A DNA stretch of 64,000 nucleotides from Azospirillum brasilense (GTDB lineage Bacteria; Pseudomonadota; Alphaproteobacteria; Azospirillales; Azospirillaceae), in the NCBI RefSeq assembly GCF_007827815.1, contig NZ_VITH01000003.1, positions 248,001 through 312,000 on the forward strand, written 5' to 3'. Shown here one piece after another: positions 18,958 through 27,348 of this stretch (its first letter is position 1; each line of letters begins with the position of its first letter). The translations under genes and the position numbers were made by a program. The notes beneath the pieces are model-generated. The model did no database searches and was not told the DNA's origin. It worked only from the letters and a program-made list of their open reading frames with translations.

Positions 18958-18980
18958 CCCTCTCCCCAGAGGGGAGAGGG
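18958..18980. repeat. REP-like hairpin, same core as the 15.2 kb pair
   Basis: A 23-base inverted repeat (ccctctcccc-aga-ggggagaggg) followed by aaaatt, 14 bases after the BKACE stop. It can also act as an intrinsic terminator for the plus-strand catabolic operon. Confidence 0.7.
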
Positions 18981-19035
18981 AAAATTAAGGCCGTCTTGAT
19001 CGCTCCCGACCACCCCACACCCGGAATCCCATGCC

Positions 19036-19974
19036 ATGATAAGCCGCGCTCGGGCGCTGGATCTGTCGCTGGTGGGTCTCATCAGCGTCTGCTGGGGCCT
19101 GAACTGGCCCGCCGTCAAGATCATCCTCACCCAGATCCAGCCCTGGACGCTGCGCAGCCTGGGCTTCGCCGTGGGAGCGGCGGTGCTGTTCGCCTACGCC
19201 CGGTCGCGCGGGGAATCGCTGGCCGTGCCGCGCGGGCAGCGCTGGCCGCTGGCCGCCGTCGCCCTGCTGAACATGGCAGGCTTCAACATCTGCTCCGCCT
19301 TCGGGCAGATGAACATGGCGACCTCGGGCGCCGCCATCATCGCCTACACCATGCCGGCCTGGGCGACGCTGCTGGCCATCCCGATCCTGGGCGAGCGTCC
19401 GGGGCCGCGCCAGTGGATGGGGCTGGCCTGCGGGCTGACGGGTCTGGCCGTTCTGCTCGGCCCCGATCTGCTGCGGCTGGGCGCCCTGCCGCTCGGCCCC
19501 GCCTTCATGCTGACCGGCGCGCTGAGCTGGGCACTGGGCAACGTCCTCATCAAGCGGACGGCCTGGACCATGGGGCCGAACGCCATCACCGGCTGGCAGT
19601 TCGCCATTTCCCTGCCGGTGGTGCTGCCCTTCGCCCTGGCGATGGACCCCGCCCCGACGTTGGCGCTGGAGCCCCGCGTGCTGGTCGCGCTGGTCTTCCA
19701 CATCCTGGTGGCGATGGTCGGCGGCTATCTGCTGTGGTTCGCCATCGTGCGGCGGCTGAGCGTCGCGCAGGCCTCGGTCAGCTCGCTGATCGTGCCGGTG
19801 ATCGGCGTGACCGGCGCCATCGTCGTGCTGGGCGAGACGCCGCCGCTGCGCACTTACGCCGCGCTGGCGCTGATCCTCTGCGCCGTCCTGCTGGTCGTCA
19901 TGGTTCGCGACAAGCGGCCCGTGCCCACCCCGGCGCCGGTCACGGCGGAGCCGCGGGGGGCAGGTTCTCCCTGA
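19036..19974 (+). CDS. EamA/DMT-superfamily transporter
   Basis: 312 residues with about ten predicted membrane spans in two EamA repeats (SLVGLISVCWGLNWPAVKII start; second repeat from LGPAFMLTGALSWALGNVL). Such proteins export amino acids or metabolites across the inner membrane. It follows the BKACE gene in the same direction after a REP hairpin and could belong to the same catabolic island. Its last 35 bases overlap the end of the convergent lacI-type gene. The substrate is not predictable. Confidence 0.88.
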   Translation: MISRARALDLSLVGLISVCWGLNWPAVKIILTQIQPWTLRSLGFAVGAAVLFAYARSRGESLAVPRGQRWPLAAVALLNMAGFNICSAFGQMNMATSGAAIIAYTMPAWATLLAIPILGERPGPRQWMGLACGLTGLAVLLGPDLLRLGALPLGPAFMLTGALSWALGNVLIKRTAWTMGPNAITGWQFAISLPVVLPFALAMDPAPTLALEPRVLVALVFHILVAMVGGYLLWFAIVRRLSVAQASVSSLIVPVIGVTGAIVVLGETPPLRTYAALALILCAVLLVVMVRDKRPVPTPAPVTAEPRGAGSP

Positions 19975-21040
19975 AGATGACCTCGATGCGCGGCGGCTCC
20001 ACGCCGTGCATCGCCTCCCGGCCCGCGCGCAGGTTGGCGAAGACGGCCGCGCAGCTCATCAGGGCGCTGCGCGGGTCCTGGGTGATCACCGCCTCCATCG
20101 TGCCGTCGATCAGCAGCGCGCGCGTCTCCGGCGTGAAGCCGTGGCCGATGAAGACGACCTCGCGCTCCCGCCGCGCCTCCTTCAGCGCGCGGGCCACGCC
20201 CTCGGCGCCGCCGCCGATGGTGTAGATGCCCGCAAGGTCGGGGTGGTGGCTGAGCAGCGTCCGCGTCTGCCGGTAGCTCTTGGCCTCGTCGTCGTGGGCC
20301 TCGCGCAGCCCCACCACCTCGATGGCCGGCGCCATCTCCTTCAGGACGTTGAGGAATCCCAGCTCGCGGTCCTCGTGCGCGCGGTAGCTGAGGCTGCCGG
20401 CGATCATCGCGACCTTGCCCGCCCGCCCGCCGAGGAAGCGCGCGAACAGGTAGCCCGCCGTCCGCCCCGCCGCCCGGTTGTCGAGCCCGACATAGGCGGC
20501 CCGCCGGCAGTTCTGCACGTCGGAAATCAGCGTCACCGTCGGCACGTTGCGCGCCGCCAGCTCGTTCACCGCCTCACGCACCGCGGGATGCTCCAGCGCC
20601 ATGAAGGCCACCCCGTCGACCTTGCGCCAGTGCTGGAGCAGGCTGCGCGCCAGCAGGTCGGGGTTGAAGCTCTTGATGAATTCAACCTGCGCGCGGATGC
20701 CCAGCGGGGCCAGCGCCGCCTCCGACTGGCGGATGAGCTGGCCGAGCCGCGTCAGGTAGCGGTTCGTCCCGTCCGGCAGCAGGAAGGCCAGGCGCACCGG
20801 CTTCGGCCCCAGCGCCGCGCCGAGGTCCGATTCCGGGATGTAGTCCAGCTCCGCGGCGGCCTTCATCACGCGCTGCACGGTCGCCGGGCGCACGCCGGGG
20901 CGGTGGTTCAGCACGCGGTCCACGGTGGCCGTCGAGACGCCGGACAGCCGCGCGATGTCGGCGATCCGCGGCAGACCACGCGAATGTTCAGGGGAGTGTT
21001 CGAGGGGCGCGGCGACGGCGTCCGCATCATCCTGCATCAC
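19940..21040 (-). CDS. LacI-family transcriptional regulator
   Basis: 366 residues. The N-terminal DNA-binding part is clear (IADIARLSGVSTATVDRVLNHRPGVRPATVQRVMKAA), followed by a periplasmic-binding-protein-like sensor domain with sugar-binding regulator features (GVAFMALEHPAVREAVNEL, TLISDVQNCRRAAYVGLDNRAAGRTAGYL). It is divergent from the TRAP/RLP/kinase operon across 131 bases and very probably represses it until an acid sugar or a related ligand binds. Its end overlaps the DMT gene by 35 bases. Confidence 0.93.
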   Translation of the reverse strand: MMQDDADAVAAPLEHSPEHSRGLPRIADIARLSGVSTATVDRVLNHRPGVRPATVQRVMKAAAELDYIPESDLGAALGPKPVRLAFLLPDGTNRYLTRLGQLIRQSEAALAPLGIRAQVEFIKSFNPDLLARSLLQHWRKVDGVAFMALEHPAVREAVNELAARNVPTVTLISDVQNCRRAAYVGLDNRAAGRTAGYLFARFLGGRAGKVAMIAGSLSYRAHEDRELGFLNVLKEMAPAIEVVGLREAHDDEAKSYRQTRTLLSHHPDLAGIYTIGGGAEGVARALKEARREREVVFIGHGFTPETRALLIDGTMEAVITQDPRSALMSCAAVFANLRAGREAMHGVEPPRIEVIFRENLPPAAPP

Positions 21041-21171
21041 GGTTCAAAACCCTCCGATCCCATCAAATCACATCATCATTCGCGTTTGACACCGGCCATT
21101 CGCGCACATACCGTCCAACCAACAATCACCGTCGAACATCAAACTACATCAACGTTTCCTGGGAGGAAAGC
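21041..21171 (+). promoter_or_regulatory. Divergent lacI / TRAP operon control region
   Basis: The region is AT-richer than its surroundings. Two direct copies of cattcgcg start at 21077 and 21097, exactly 20 bases apart (two helical turns), and a TTGACA at 21086-21091 lies between them. A strong ribosome site (gggaggaaagc) precedes the dctP start. The repeats could be operator half-sites, but no classic LacI-family palindrome was recognised. Confidence 0.45.
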
Positions 21172-22227
21172 ATGAACCCGCTGTCGCGCCGCACGATGCT
21201 CAAGGGGCTGGCCGCCACTCCGGCGGCCGGGATGGTTGCCGGGTTGGCCGCGGGGGCCGGCACAGCCACCCTGATCGGCGCGCCGCGCATCGCCCGCGCC
21301 GCCGAGTTCGATTTCAAGTACGGCAACAACCTGCCGCTGACCCACCCGCTGAACGTCCGCTCGCACGAGGCGGCGGAGCGCATCCGCCGCGAGACCAACG
21401 GCCGCGTCGACATCCAGATCTTCCCGAACAACCAGCTCGGCGGCGACACCGACATGCTGTCGCAGGTGCGCAGCGGCGGCATCACCTTCTTCACGCCGTC
21501 GGCGCTGGTCATCGCCACGCTGGTCCCGGTGGCCGCCATCAACGCCGTCGGCTTCGCCTTCGCCGACTACGGGCAGGTGTGGTCCGCCATGGACGGCAAG
21601 CTGGGCGAGCATGTGCGCGGCGCCATCTCCAAGGTCGGCCTGCACGCCTTCGAGAAGATGTGGGACAACGGCTTCCGCCAGATGACCAGCGGGGCCAAGC
21701 CGATCCAGACCGCCGCCGACATGGACGGGCTGAAGATCCGCGTGCCGGTCAGCCCGCTCAGCATCGCCATGTTCAAGTCGCTGTCCGCCGCCCCGGCCAG
21801 CCTCCAGTTCTCGGAGGTCTATTCCTCCCTCCAGACGCGCATCGTCGACGCGCAGGAGAACCCGCTGCCGATCATCCAGGTCGCCAAGCTGTACGAGGTG
21901 CAGAAGTACTGCGCCCTGTCCAACCACATCTGGGACGGCTTCTGGTTCATCGCCAACGGGCGCGCGTGGCGCGGCCTGCCCCCCGACCTGCAGAAGATCG
22001 TCTCCACCGCGATCAACGACGCCGGCGTCCAGCAGCGCGAGGACATCAAGGCGCTGAACCAGTCGGTGCAGGCCGACCTCCAGTCCAAGGGCCTGACCTT
22101 CAACCAGCCCTCCCCCGACAGCTTCCGCGCCAAGCTCCGCGACAGCGGCTTCTACGGCGAATGGAAGGGCCGCTTCGGCGACGAGGCCTGGGCGCTGCTG
22201 GAAGGCGCCGTCGGCAAGCTCGCCTAA
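21172..22227 (+). CDS. TRAP transporter substrate-binding protein (DctP family)
   Basis: 351 residues. The N-terminus SRRTMLKG, followed by a hydrophobic Ala/Gly stretch ending ARAAEF, is a twin-arginine export signal, which many TRAP binders use. The mature part has the DctP fold: NLPLTHPLNVRSHEAAERI, FPNNQLGGDTDMLSQV and the carboxylate-binding region with a conserved Arg (KIRVPVSP). TRAP binders take up organic or sugar acids using the sodium or proton gradient. The downstream kinase and RLP suggest an acid sugar. Confidence 0.93.
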   Translation: MNPLSRRTMLKGLAATPAAGMVAGLAAGAGTATLIGAPRIARAAEFDFKYGNNLPLTHPLNVRSHEAAERIRRETNGRVDIQIFPNNQLGGDTDMLSQVRSGGITFFTPSALVIATLVPVAAINAVGFAFADYGQVWSAMDGKLGEHVRGAISKVGLHAFEKMWDNGFRQMTSGAKPIQTAADMDGLKIRVPVSPLSIAMFKSLSAAPASLQFSEVYSSLQTRIVDAQENPLPIIQVAKLYEVQKYCALSNHIWDGFWFIANGRAWRGLPPDLQKIVSTAINDAGVQQREDIKALNQSVQADLQSKGLTFNQPSPDSFRAKLRDSGFYGEWKGRFGDEAWALLEGAVGKLA

Positions 22228-22236
22228 CGAACGGCT

Positions 22237-24156
22237 GTGGACAACACGGGAAGGGAGGGTGCGGCTTTGTCTCACCACGCGACGGCGCTCGACGAGGGCG
22301 GCGCCATGCCAGGGGCCGCGTCCGGCGGTTCCTGGACCGATCGGCTGGACCGCGGCCTCGCCGCGACGGTGGAGGGCGTGGCCGCCCTCATCGTTCTGGC
22401 CGAGATCGCCATCCTGCTGGCCGGGGTGACGGCGCGCTACGTCTTCCACGCGCCGCTGGTGTGGTCGGACGAGCTGGCCTCCATCCTCTTCCTGTGGCTG
22501 TCCATGCTGGGCGCCGTGGTGGCGCTGCGCCGCGGCGAGCACATGCGGATGACCGGTCTGGTCAGCCGCGTCGGCCCGACGCCGCGCGCCCTGCTGGAGA
22601 CGCTGGCAATCACGGCCCCCATCGCCTTCCTGGCGATGATCCTGCACCCCGCCCTGGACTACGCCATGGAGGAGCAGTTCATCGTCACCCCGGCGCTGGA
22701 GATCAGCAACGCCTGGCGCGCGGCGGCCCTGCCGACCGGGCTGGGGCTGATGGCCGTGGTGGCGCTGATCCGGCTGATGCGGCTGCGCAACCTCCGGATC
22801 ACGCTCGCGGCGGTGGCCCTGACGGCGGCGGTGACCGTGGCCTTCTGGCTGGCCGGTCCGGCGCTGAAGCCGCTGGGGCAGGCCAACCTCGTCATCTTCT
22901 TCGTCGGCGTGGTCGCCGCCTGCGTGTTCGGCGGTGTGCCCATCGCCTTCTCCTTCGCGCTGGCCACCTTCGGCTATCTGGCGCTGACCACCTCGACCCC
23001 GCTGCTCGTCATGGTCGGGCGGCTGGACGAGGGCATGTCGCACCTGATCCTGCTGGCGGTGCCGCTGTTCGTCTTCCTCGGCCTGCTGATCGAGATGACC
23101 GGCATGGCCCGCGCCATGATCCAGTTCCTCGCCAGCCTGCTCGGCCATGTCCGCGGCGGCCTGTCCTACGTGCTGATCGGGGCGATGTATCTGGTGTCGG
23201 GCATTTCCGGCTCGAAGATCGCCGACATGGCGGCCATCGCGCCGGTGCTGTTCCCGGAGATGAAGAAGCGCGGCGCCCCTCCCGGCGACCTCGTCGCCCT
23301 GCTGTCGGCCACCGGCGCGCAGACCGAGACCATCCCGCCCTCCATCGTCCTCATCACCATCGGCTCGGTCACCGGCGTGTCCATCGCGGCGCTGTTCGCG
23401 GGCGGCCTGCTGCCGGCGGTGGTGCTGGGTGCGGCGCTCTGCGCCGTCGTCTGGTGGCGCTACCGCCATGAGGACCTGAGCCACATCCGCCGCCCGCCGG
23501 CGTCGGAGATCGCCCGGCTGGCCGTGGCCGCCCTGCCGGCCATCCTGCTGCCCTTCGTCATCCGCGCCGCGGTGGTGGAAGGTGTGGCGACGGCGACCGA
23601 GGTGTCGACCATCGGCATCGCCTACTCCACCCTCATGGGCCTGCTGGTCTACCGCCAGTTCGACTGGGCGCGGCTGAAGCCGATGCTGATCGAGACGGCG
23701 TCGCTGACCGGGGCGATCATCTTCATCGTCGGCTGTGCCACCGCCATGGCCTGGGGTCTGACGCAGTCCGGCTTCTCCCGCGCGCTGGCCCTGTGGATGG
23801 CCGACATCCCCGGCGGCGGCTACGGCTTCCTCGCCATCTCCATCGTCGCCTTTATCATCCTGGGCAGCGTTCTGGAGGGCATCCCCGCCATCGTCCTGTT
23901 CGGCCCGCTGCTGTTCCCCATCGCCCGCGACGCCGGGGTGCACGAGGTGCATTACGCGATGGTCGTGATCTTCGCCATGGGCATCGGCCTGTTCGCCCCG
24001 CCCTTCGGCGTCGGCTACTACGGCGCCTGCGCCATCAGCAAGGTCAGTCCGGACGAAGGTCTGAAGCACATCTGGGGCTACGTCGCCGCCCTTCTCGTGG
24101 GCCTGATCGTGGTCGCCGCCATTCCGTGGATTTCCACCGGCTTCCTTCCCTACTGA
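22237..24156 (+). CDS. TRAP transporter permease, DctQ-DctM fusion
   Basis: 639 residues joining the small (DctQ) and large (DctM) membrane subunits. Residues 1 to about 165 are DctQ-like with four spans (ARYVFHAPLVWSDELASILFLWLSMLGAVVALRRGEHM). From about residue 205 the DctM part follows with many spans and the motifs LIEMTGMARAMIQFLASLLGHVRGG, SGISGSKIADMAAI and FAPPFGVGYYGACAI. The start used precedes the first span by about 40 residues; a later start (GTG or ATG) is possible. It lies nine bases after dctP and forms the membrane part of the same importer. Confidence 0.92.
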   Translation: MDNTGREGAALSHHATALDEGGAMPGAASGGSWTDRLDRGLAATVEGVAALIVLAEIAILLAGVTARYVFHAPLVWSDELASILFLWLSMLGAVVALRRGEHMRMTGLVSRVGPTPRALLETLAITAPIAFLAMILHPALDYAMEEQFIVTPALEISNAWRAAALPTGLGLMAVVALIRLMRLRNLRITLAAVALTAAVTVAFWLAGPALKPLGQANLVIFFVGVVAACVFGGVPIAFSFALATFGYLALTTSTPLLVMVGRLDEGMSHLILLAVPLFVFLGLLIEMTGMARAMIQFLASLLGHVRGGLSYVLIGAMYLVSGISGSKIADMAAIAPVLFPEMKKRGAPPGDLVALLSATGAQTETIPPSIVLITIGSVTGVSIAALFAGGLLPAVVLGAALCAVVWWRYRHEDLSHIRRPPASEIARLAVAALPAILLPFVIRAAVVEGVATATEVSTIGIAYSTLMGLLVYRQFDWARLKPMLIETASLTGAIIFIVGCATAMAWGLTQSGFSRALALWMADIPGGGYGFLAISIVAFIILGSVLEGIPAIVLFGPLLFPIARDAGVHEVHYAMVVIFAMGIGLFAPPFGVGYYGACAISKVSPDEGLKHIWGYVAALLVGLIVVAAIPWISTGFLPY

Positions 24157-24200
24157 AGTCTTGCCGGTCCCCCCATAACGATAAAATCAGGAGTTCCTTC

Positions 24201-24740
24201 ATGAGCCGATTCTTCGGCCAGATCCGGCAGGCTGGCTACGTCGTCGACGACATCGAAGCCGCCATGGATTACTGGAGCCGCACCCTGGGCATCGGCCCGT
24301 GGTTCTACAACGAGCGGGTTCCGATCAAGAACTACACCTACCGCGGGGAGCGGTACGAGGTTCACAACTCGGTGGCGCTCGCCAACTCCGGGCCGCTGCA
24401 GATGGAGCTGATCCAGACCCGCAACGACGCGCCGTCGATGTACCGCGACTTCCTGAAGGCGGGCCGCACCGGGCTCCAGCACGTCGCCTACTGGACCGAG
24501 AACTACGACGCCGACCTGGAGCGGCTGACCGGCCAAGGCTTCAAGCCGGTGATGAGCGGCGAGGTCGGCGAGAAGGGCCGCTTCGTCTATTTCGACACCG
24601 AATACCACCCCGGCACGGTGATCGAGCTGTCGGAGGTTGCCGGGCCGAAGGGCAAGATGTTCGACCTGATCCGCAACGCCTCCCTCGACTGGGACGGCCG
24701 CGATCCGGTCCGGCCCTTCCCCGACCTCAGCCGCCTGTGA
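24201..24740 (+). CDS. VOC-superfamily (glyoxalase-fold) protein
   Basis: 179 residues, start at ATG AGC CGA after caggagttccttc. The fold is a vicinal-oxygen-chelate protein: QAGYVVDDIEAAMDYWSRTLGIGPWF starts the first beta-alpha-beta-beta-beta unit, TGLQHVAYWTENYDADLERL starts the second, and the final TVIELSEV holds a likely metal Glu. The His in LQHVAYW is another ligand candidate. Its stop overlaps a GTG start of the RLP gene (GTGA). VOC proteins act as isomerases, epimerases or lyases; here it is probably a step before or after the RLP. No characterised homologue was recognised. Confidence 0.8.
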   Translation: MSRFFGQIRQAGYVVDDIEAAMDYWSRTLGIGPWFYNERVPIKNYTYRGERYEVHNSVALANSGPLQMELIQTRNDAPSMYRDFLKAGRTGLQHVAYWTENYDADLERLTGQGFKPVMSGEVGEKGRFVYFDTEYHPGTVIELSEVAGPKGKMFDLIRNASLDWDGRDPVRPFPDLSRL

Positions 24741-24748
24741 GTCTCGCC

Positions 24749-26020
24749 ATGCGCTCCGACCGCTTCGAGGCGACCTATCTGATCGAGACCCCGCTGGACC
24801 CCGCCAAGGTGGCGGAGGTCATGGCCGGGGAGCAGTCCTGCGGCACCTTCACCCGCGTCCACGGCGAGACGGACGACCTGCGCGCCCGCGCCCGCGCCGT
24901 GGTGGAACGGCTGGAGGAGCTGGAACCCGCCTCCTCCCCCAGCCTGCCGAACACGTGGCTGGAACGGCAGAAGCGGCCGGGACCATGGCGGCGTGCCCGC
25001 GTCACCATCAGCTTCCCCACCGGCAACGTCGGCGCCAACCTGCCGACGCTGGCCGCGACGGTGGCCGGCAACCTGTTCGACCTGGGCGAGGTCACCGGCC
25101 TGCGGCTCGACTCCGTGCGCCTGCCCGCCGCGTACCGCAAACAGTTCGACGCGCCGCGGCACGGCGTGGCCGGCACGCGGCGGCTGACCGGGGTGGAGCG
25201 CGGGGCGCTGGTCGGCTCCATCATCAAGCCGAACCTCGGCCTGTCGGCGGAGGAAACCGGCGAGCTGGTCGGCACGCTCTGCGCCGCCGGGCTGGACTTC
25301 ATCAAGGACGACGAGATCTGCGCCGATCCGGTCCACGCCCCGCTGGCCCAGCGCGTGCCGGCGGTGATGGACCGGGTGCGCCGCCACCAGGACCGCACCG
25401 GCAAGCACGTCATGGTCGCCTTCAACATCAGCGACGAGACGGACGCCATGCGCCGCCACGCCGATCTGGTGGAGCGCGAGGGCGGCAGCTGCGTGATGGT
25501 CAGCCTGAACTGGTGCGGCTTCTCCGCCGTGCAGACTCTGCGCCGGCACAGCGGGCTGGTGCTGCACGGCCACCGCAACGGCTTCGGCGCCCTGTCGCGC
25601 CACCCCCGCCTGGGCATCGGCTTCGACGCCTACCAGACGCTGTGGCGGCTCGCCGGGGTGGACCACATGCACGTCCACGGCCTTCAGGGCAAGTTCGCTC
25701 AGCCCGACGCGGAGGTCATCGACGGCGCGAAGTCCTGCCTCGCGCCGCTGGCCGAGGGCTGCGACGACGCGGTGATGCCGGCCTTCTCCTCCGGCCAGTG
25801 GGCGGGAACCGTCCCCGTCACCTGGGACGCGGTGGGGACGGACGATCTGCTGTTCATGTCCGGCGGCGGCATCATGGCCCATCCGGATGGCCCCGCCGCC
25901 GGCGTGACGAGCATCCGCCAGGCCTGGGCGGCGGTGCGCGAGGGCGTCACCCTGTCGGACGCCGCCGCGACCCGGCCGGAGCTGAAGCGCGCCCTGGAGT
26001 TCTTCGGAGCCTCCAAGTGA
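24749..26020 (+). CDS. RuBisCO-like protein (form IV, transcarboxylase/decarboxylase-like)
   Basis: 423 residues; an in-frame GTG at 24737, overlapping the VOC stop, is an alternative start. RuBisCO-fold residues: K160 in SIIKPNLGLS (the second lysine of the usual KPK is Asn162), the metal-binding KDDE motif at 186-189 with the carbamylatable lysine K186, HGHR at 273-276, a loop-6-like lysine K315 in LQGKF, and SGGG at 371-374. RLPs next to DUF1537 kinases are known to act on 3-oxo-isoapionate 4-phosphate in apionate catabolism. The same role here is plausible but unproven. RuBP carboxylation is very unlikely. Confidence 0.9.
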   Translation: MRSDRFEATYLIETPLDPAKVAEVMAGEQSCGTFTRVHGETDDLRARARAVVERLEELEPASSPSLPNTWLERQKRPGPWRRARVTISFPTGNVGANLPTLAATVAGNLFDLGEVTGLRLDSVRLPAAYRKQFDAPRHGVAGTRRLTGVERGALVGSIIKPNLGLSAEETGELVGTLCAAGLDFIKDDEICADPVHAPLAQRVPAVMDRVRRHQDRTGKHVMVAFNISDETDAMRRHADLVEREGGSCVMVSLNWCGFSAVQTLRRHSGLVLHGHRNGFGALSRHPRLGIGFDAYQTLWRLAGVDHMHVHGLQGKFAQPDAEVIDGAKSCLAPLAEGCDDAVMPAFSSGQWAGTVPVTWDAVGTDDLLFMSGGGIMAHPDGPAAGVTSIRQAWAAVREGVTLSDAAATRPELKRALEFFGASK

Positions 26021-27321
26021 CGAGCCATCCGCCGCCCCGGCTGGGCTGGTACGGGGACGACTTCACCGGGGCCACCGACACGCTGGCCACGCTGGCGAAG
26101 GCCGGGCAGCGGGCGCTGCTGCTTCTGGAGATTCCCGACGCGGAGCGGCTGGCCGGCCTCGGCCCGCTGGACGCGCTGGGGATCGCCGGGGCGTCGCGCA
26201 CCATGGACCCGGAGTCCCTGCGGGCGGAGCTGGAGCCGGTGGGGCGCTTCTTCGCCGGGCTCGGCGTGCCGGTGATGCACTACAAGTGCTGCTCGACCTT
26301 CGACAGCGCGCCGCGGGTGGGCAGCATCGGGGCGGCGGTGGCGGCCCTGCGGCCCTTCTTCCCCAACCGCTTCCTGCCAGTGGTCGGCGGCCAGCCGAAC
26401 ATCGGGCGCTATTGCCTGTTCAGCACGCTGTTCGCCGCGGCGGGCACCGGCGGGACGGTCCACCGCATCGACCGCCACCCGACCATGAAAGCCCATCCGG
26501 TGACGCCGATGACGGAGGCCGACCTGCGCCTCCACCTCTCCGCGCAGGGGCTGGAGGGCATGGGCGCCCTGCACTACCCGGATTACGGGTTGGACGCCGG
26601 GGCGCTGGACGAGAAGCTCGACCGGATGGTGTTGGGTGGCGCACCCGCCGTCCTTCTGGACATCGCCTGGGCGGAGGATCTGGCGCCCGTCGGGCGACTG
26701 ATCTGGGAGCGGGCGCGGCGCTCGCCCCTGCTGGCGGTCGGGCCGAGCGGCGTGGTCCAGGCGCTGGCCACCCAATGGGCGCGCGACGGGACGGTCGGCG
26801 ACGCGCCCCTGGCCCCGGCGGAGGGGCCGGTCTTCGTGCTGGCCGGCAGCCTGTCGCCGGTTACCCGCCGGCAGATCGCTGCGGCGAACTCCTTCCACCG
26901 GATGCCGGCGGACGCCGGCGCCCTGTGTCGCGATCCCGCCTACCGCGAGCGGCTGCGGAGCGAGATCGCCGGCCTGCTGGGCCAGGGCCGGAACGTGCTG
27001 GTGTGGACCGCCCCGGCGGAGGGCGAGACGCCCGACACCGCCCAGTCCGCCGCCATCGCCGACGCCACCGCGGATTTCGTCGCCTCGGTCGCCCGCGCGG
27101 TGCCGCTGCGCCGTATGGGCATCGCCGGGGGCGACACCTCCAGCAAGGCGGTGAAGGCGCTGGGCCTGTGGGGCCTGTCCTACCGGACGGCGCTCAGCCC
27201 CGGCGTGACGGTCAGCCTGACCCACAGCGCGCACCCGCCCACCGACGGCACCGAGCTGATGCTCAAGGGCGGGCAGATGGGGTCGGAGGACCTGTTCGAA
27301 CGGCTGGTGCAGGGAGGGTGA
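26017..27321 (+). CDS. DUF1537 four-carbon acid sugar kinase family protein
   Basis: 434 residues starting at a GTG that overlaps the RLP stop (GTGA), so the pair is translationally coupled. The N-terminal domain carries GWYGDDFTGATDTL (D14, D15), the sugar-acid-binding signature. The C-terminal domain carries GGDTSSKAVKALGL (about 371-384), the nucleotide-binding signature. Characterised members phosphorylate threonate, erythronate, 3-oxo-tetronate or 3-oxo-isoapionate. The RLP partner favours the last. The order in the pathway would be uptake, perhaps VOC step, phosphorylation, then RLP cleavage. Confidence 0.9.
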   Translation: MTSHPPPRLGWYGDDFTGATDTLATLAKAGQRALLLLEIPDAERLAGLGPLDALGIAGASRTMDPESLRAELEPVGRFFAGLGVPVMHYKCCSTFDSAPRVGSIGAAVAALRPFFPNRFLPVVGGQPNIGRYCLFSTLFAAAGTGGTVHRIDRHPTMKAHPVTPMTEADLRLHLSAQGLEGMGALHYPDYGLDAGALDEKLDRMVLGGAPAVLLDIAWAEDLAPVGRLIWERARRSPLLAVGPSGVVQALATQWARDGTVGDAPLAPAEGPVFVLAGSLSPVTRRQIAAANSFHRMPADAGALCRDPAYRERLRSEIAGLLGQGRNVLVWTAPAEGETPDTAQSAAIADATADFVASVARAVPLRRMGIAGGDTSSKAVKALGLWGLSYRTALSPGVTVSLTHSAHPPTDGTELMLKGGQMGSEDLFERLVQGG

Positions 27322-27348
27322 GCATCCCTGCACCCCCTCCGCCCCCAT

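Noticed and set aside
21139..24069. A 976-codon minus-strand frame opposite the TRAP genes
   Set aside because: Low-complexity His/Gly/Asp/Arg translation, entirely antisense to well-recognised dctP and dctQM genes.
24749..26020. A true RuBisCO large subunit
   Set aside because: Only part of the active site is kept (Asn162 replaces a lysine), there is no small subunit or phosphoribulokinase, and the neighbours are sugar-acid catabolic.
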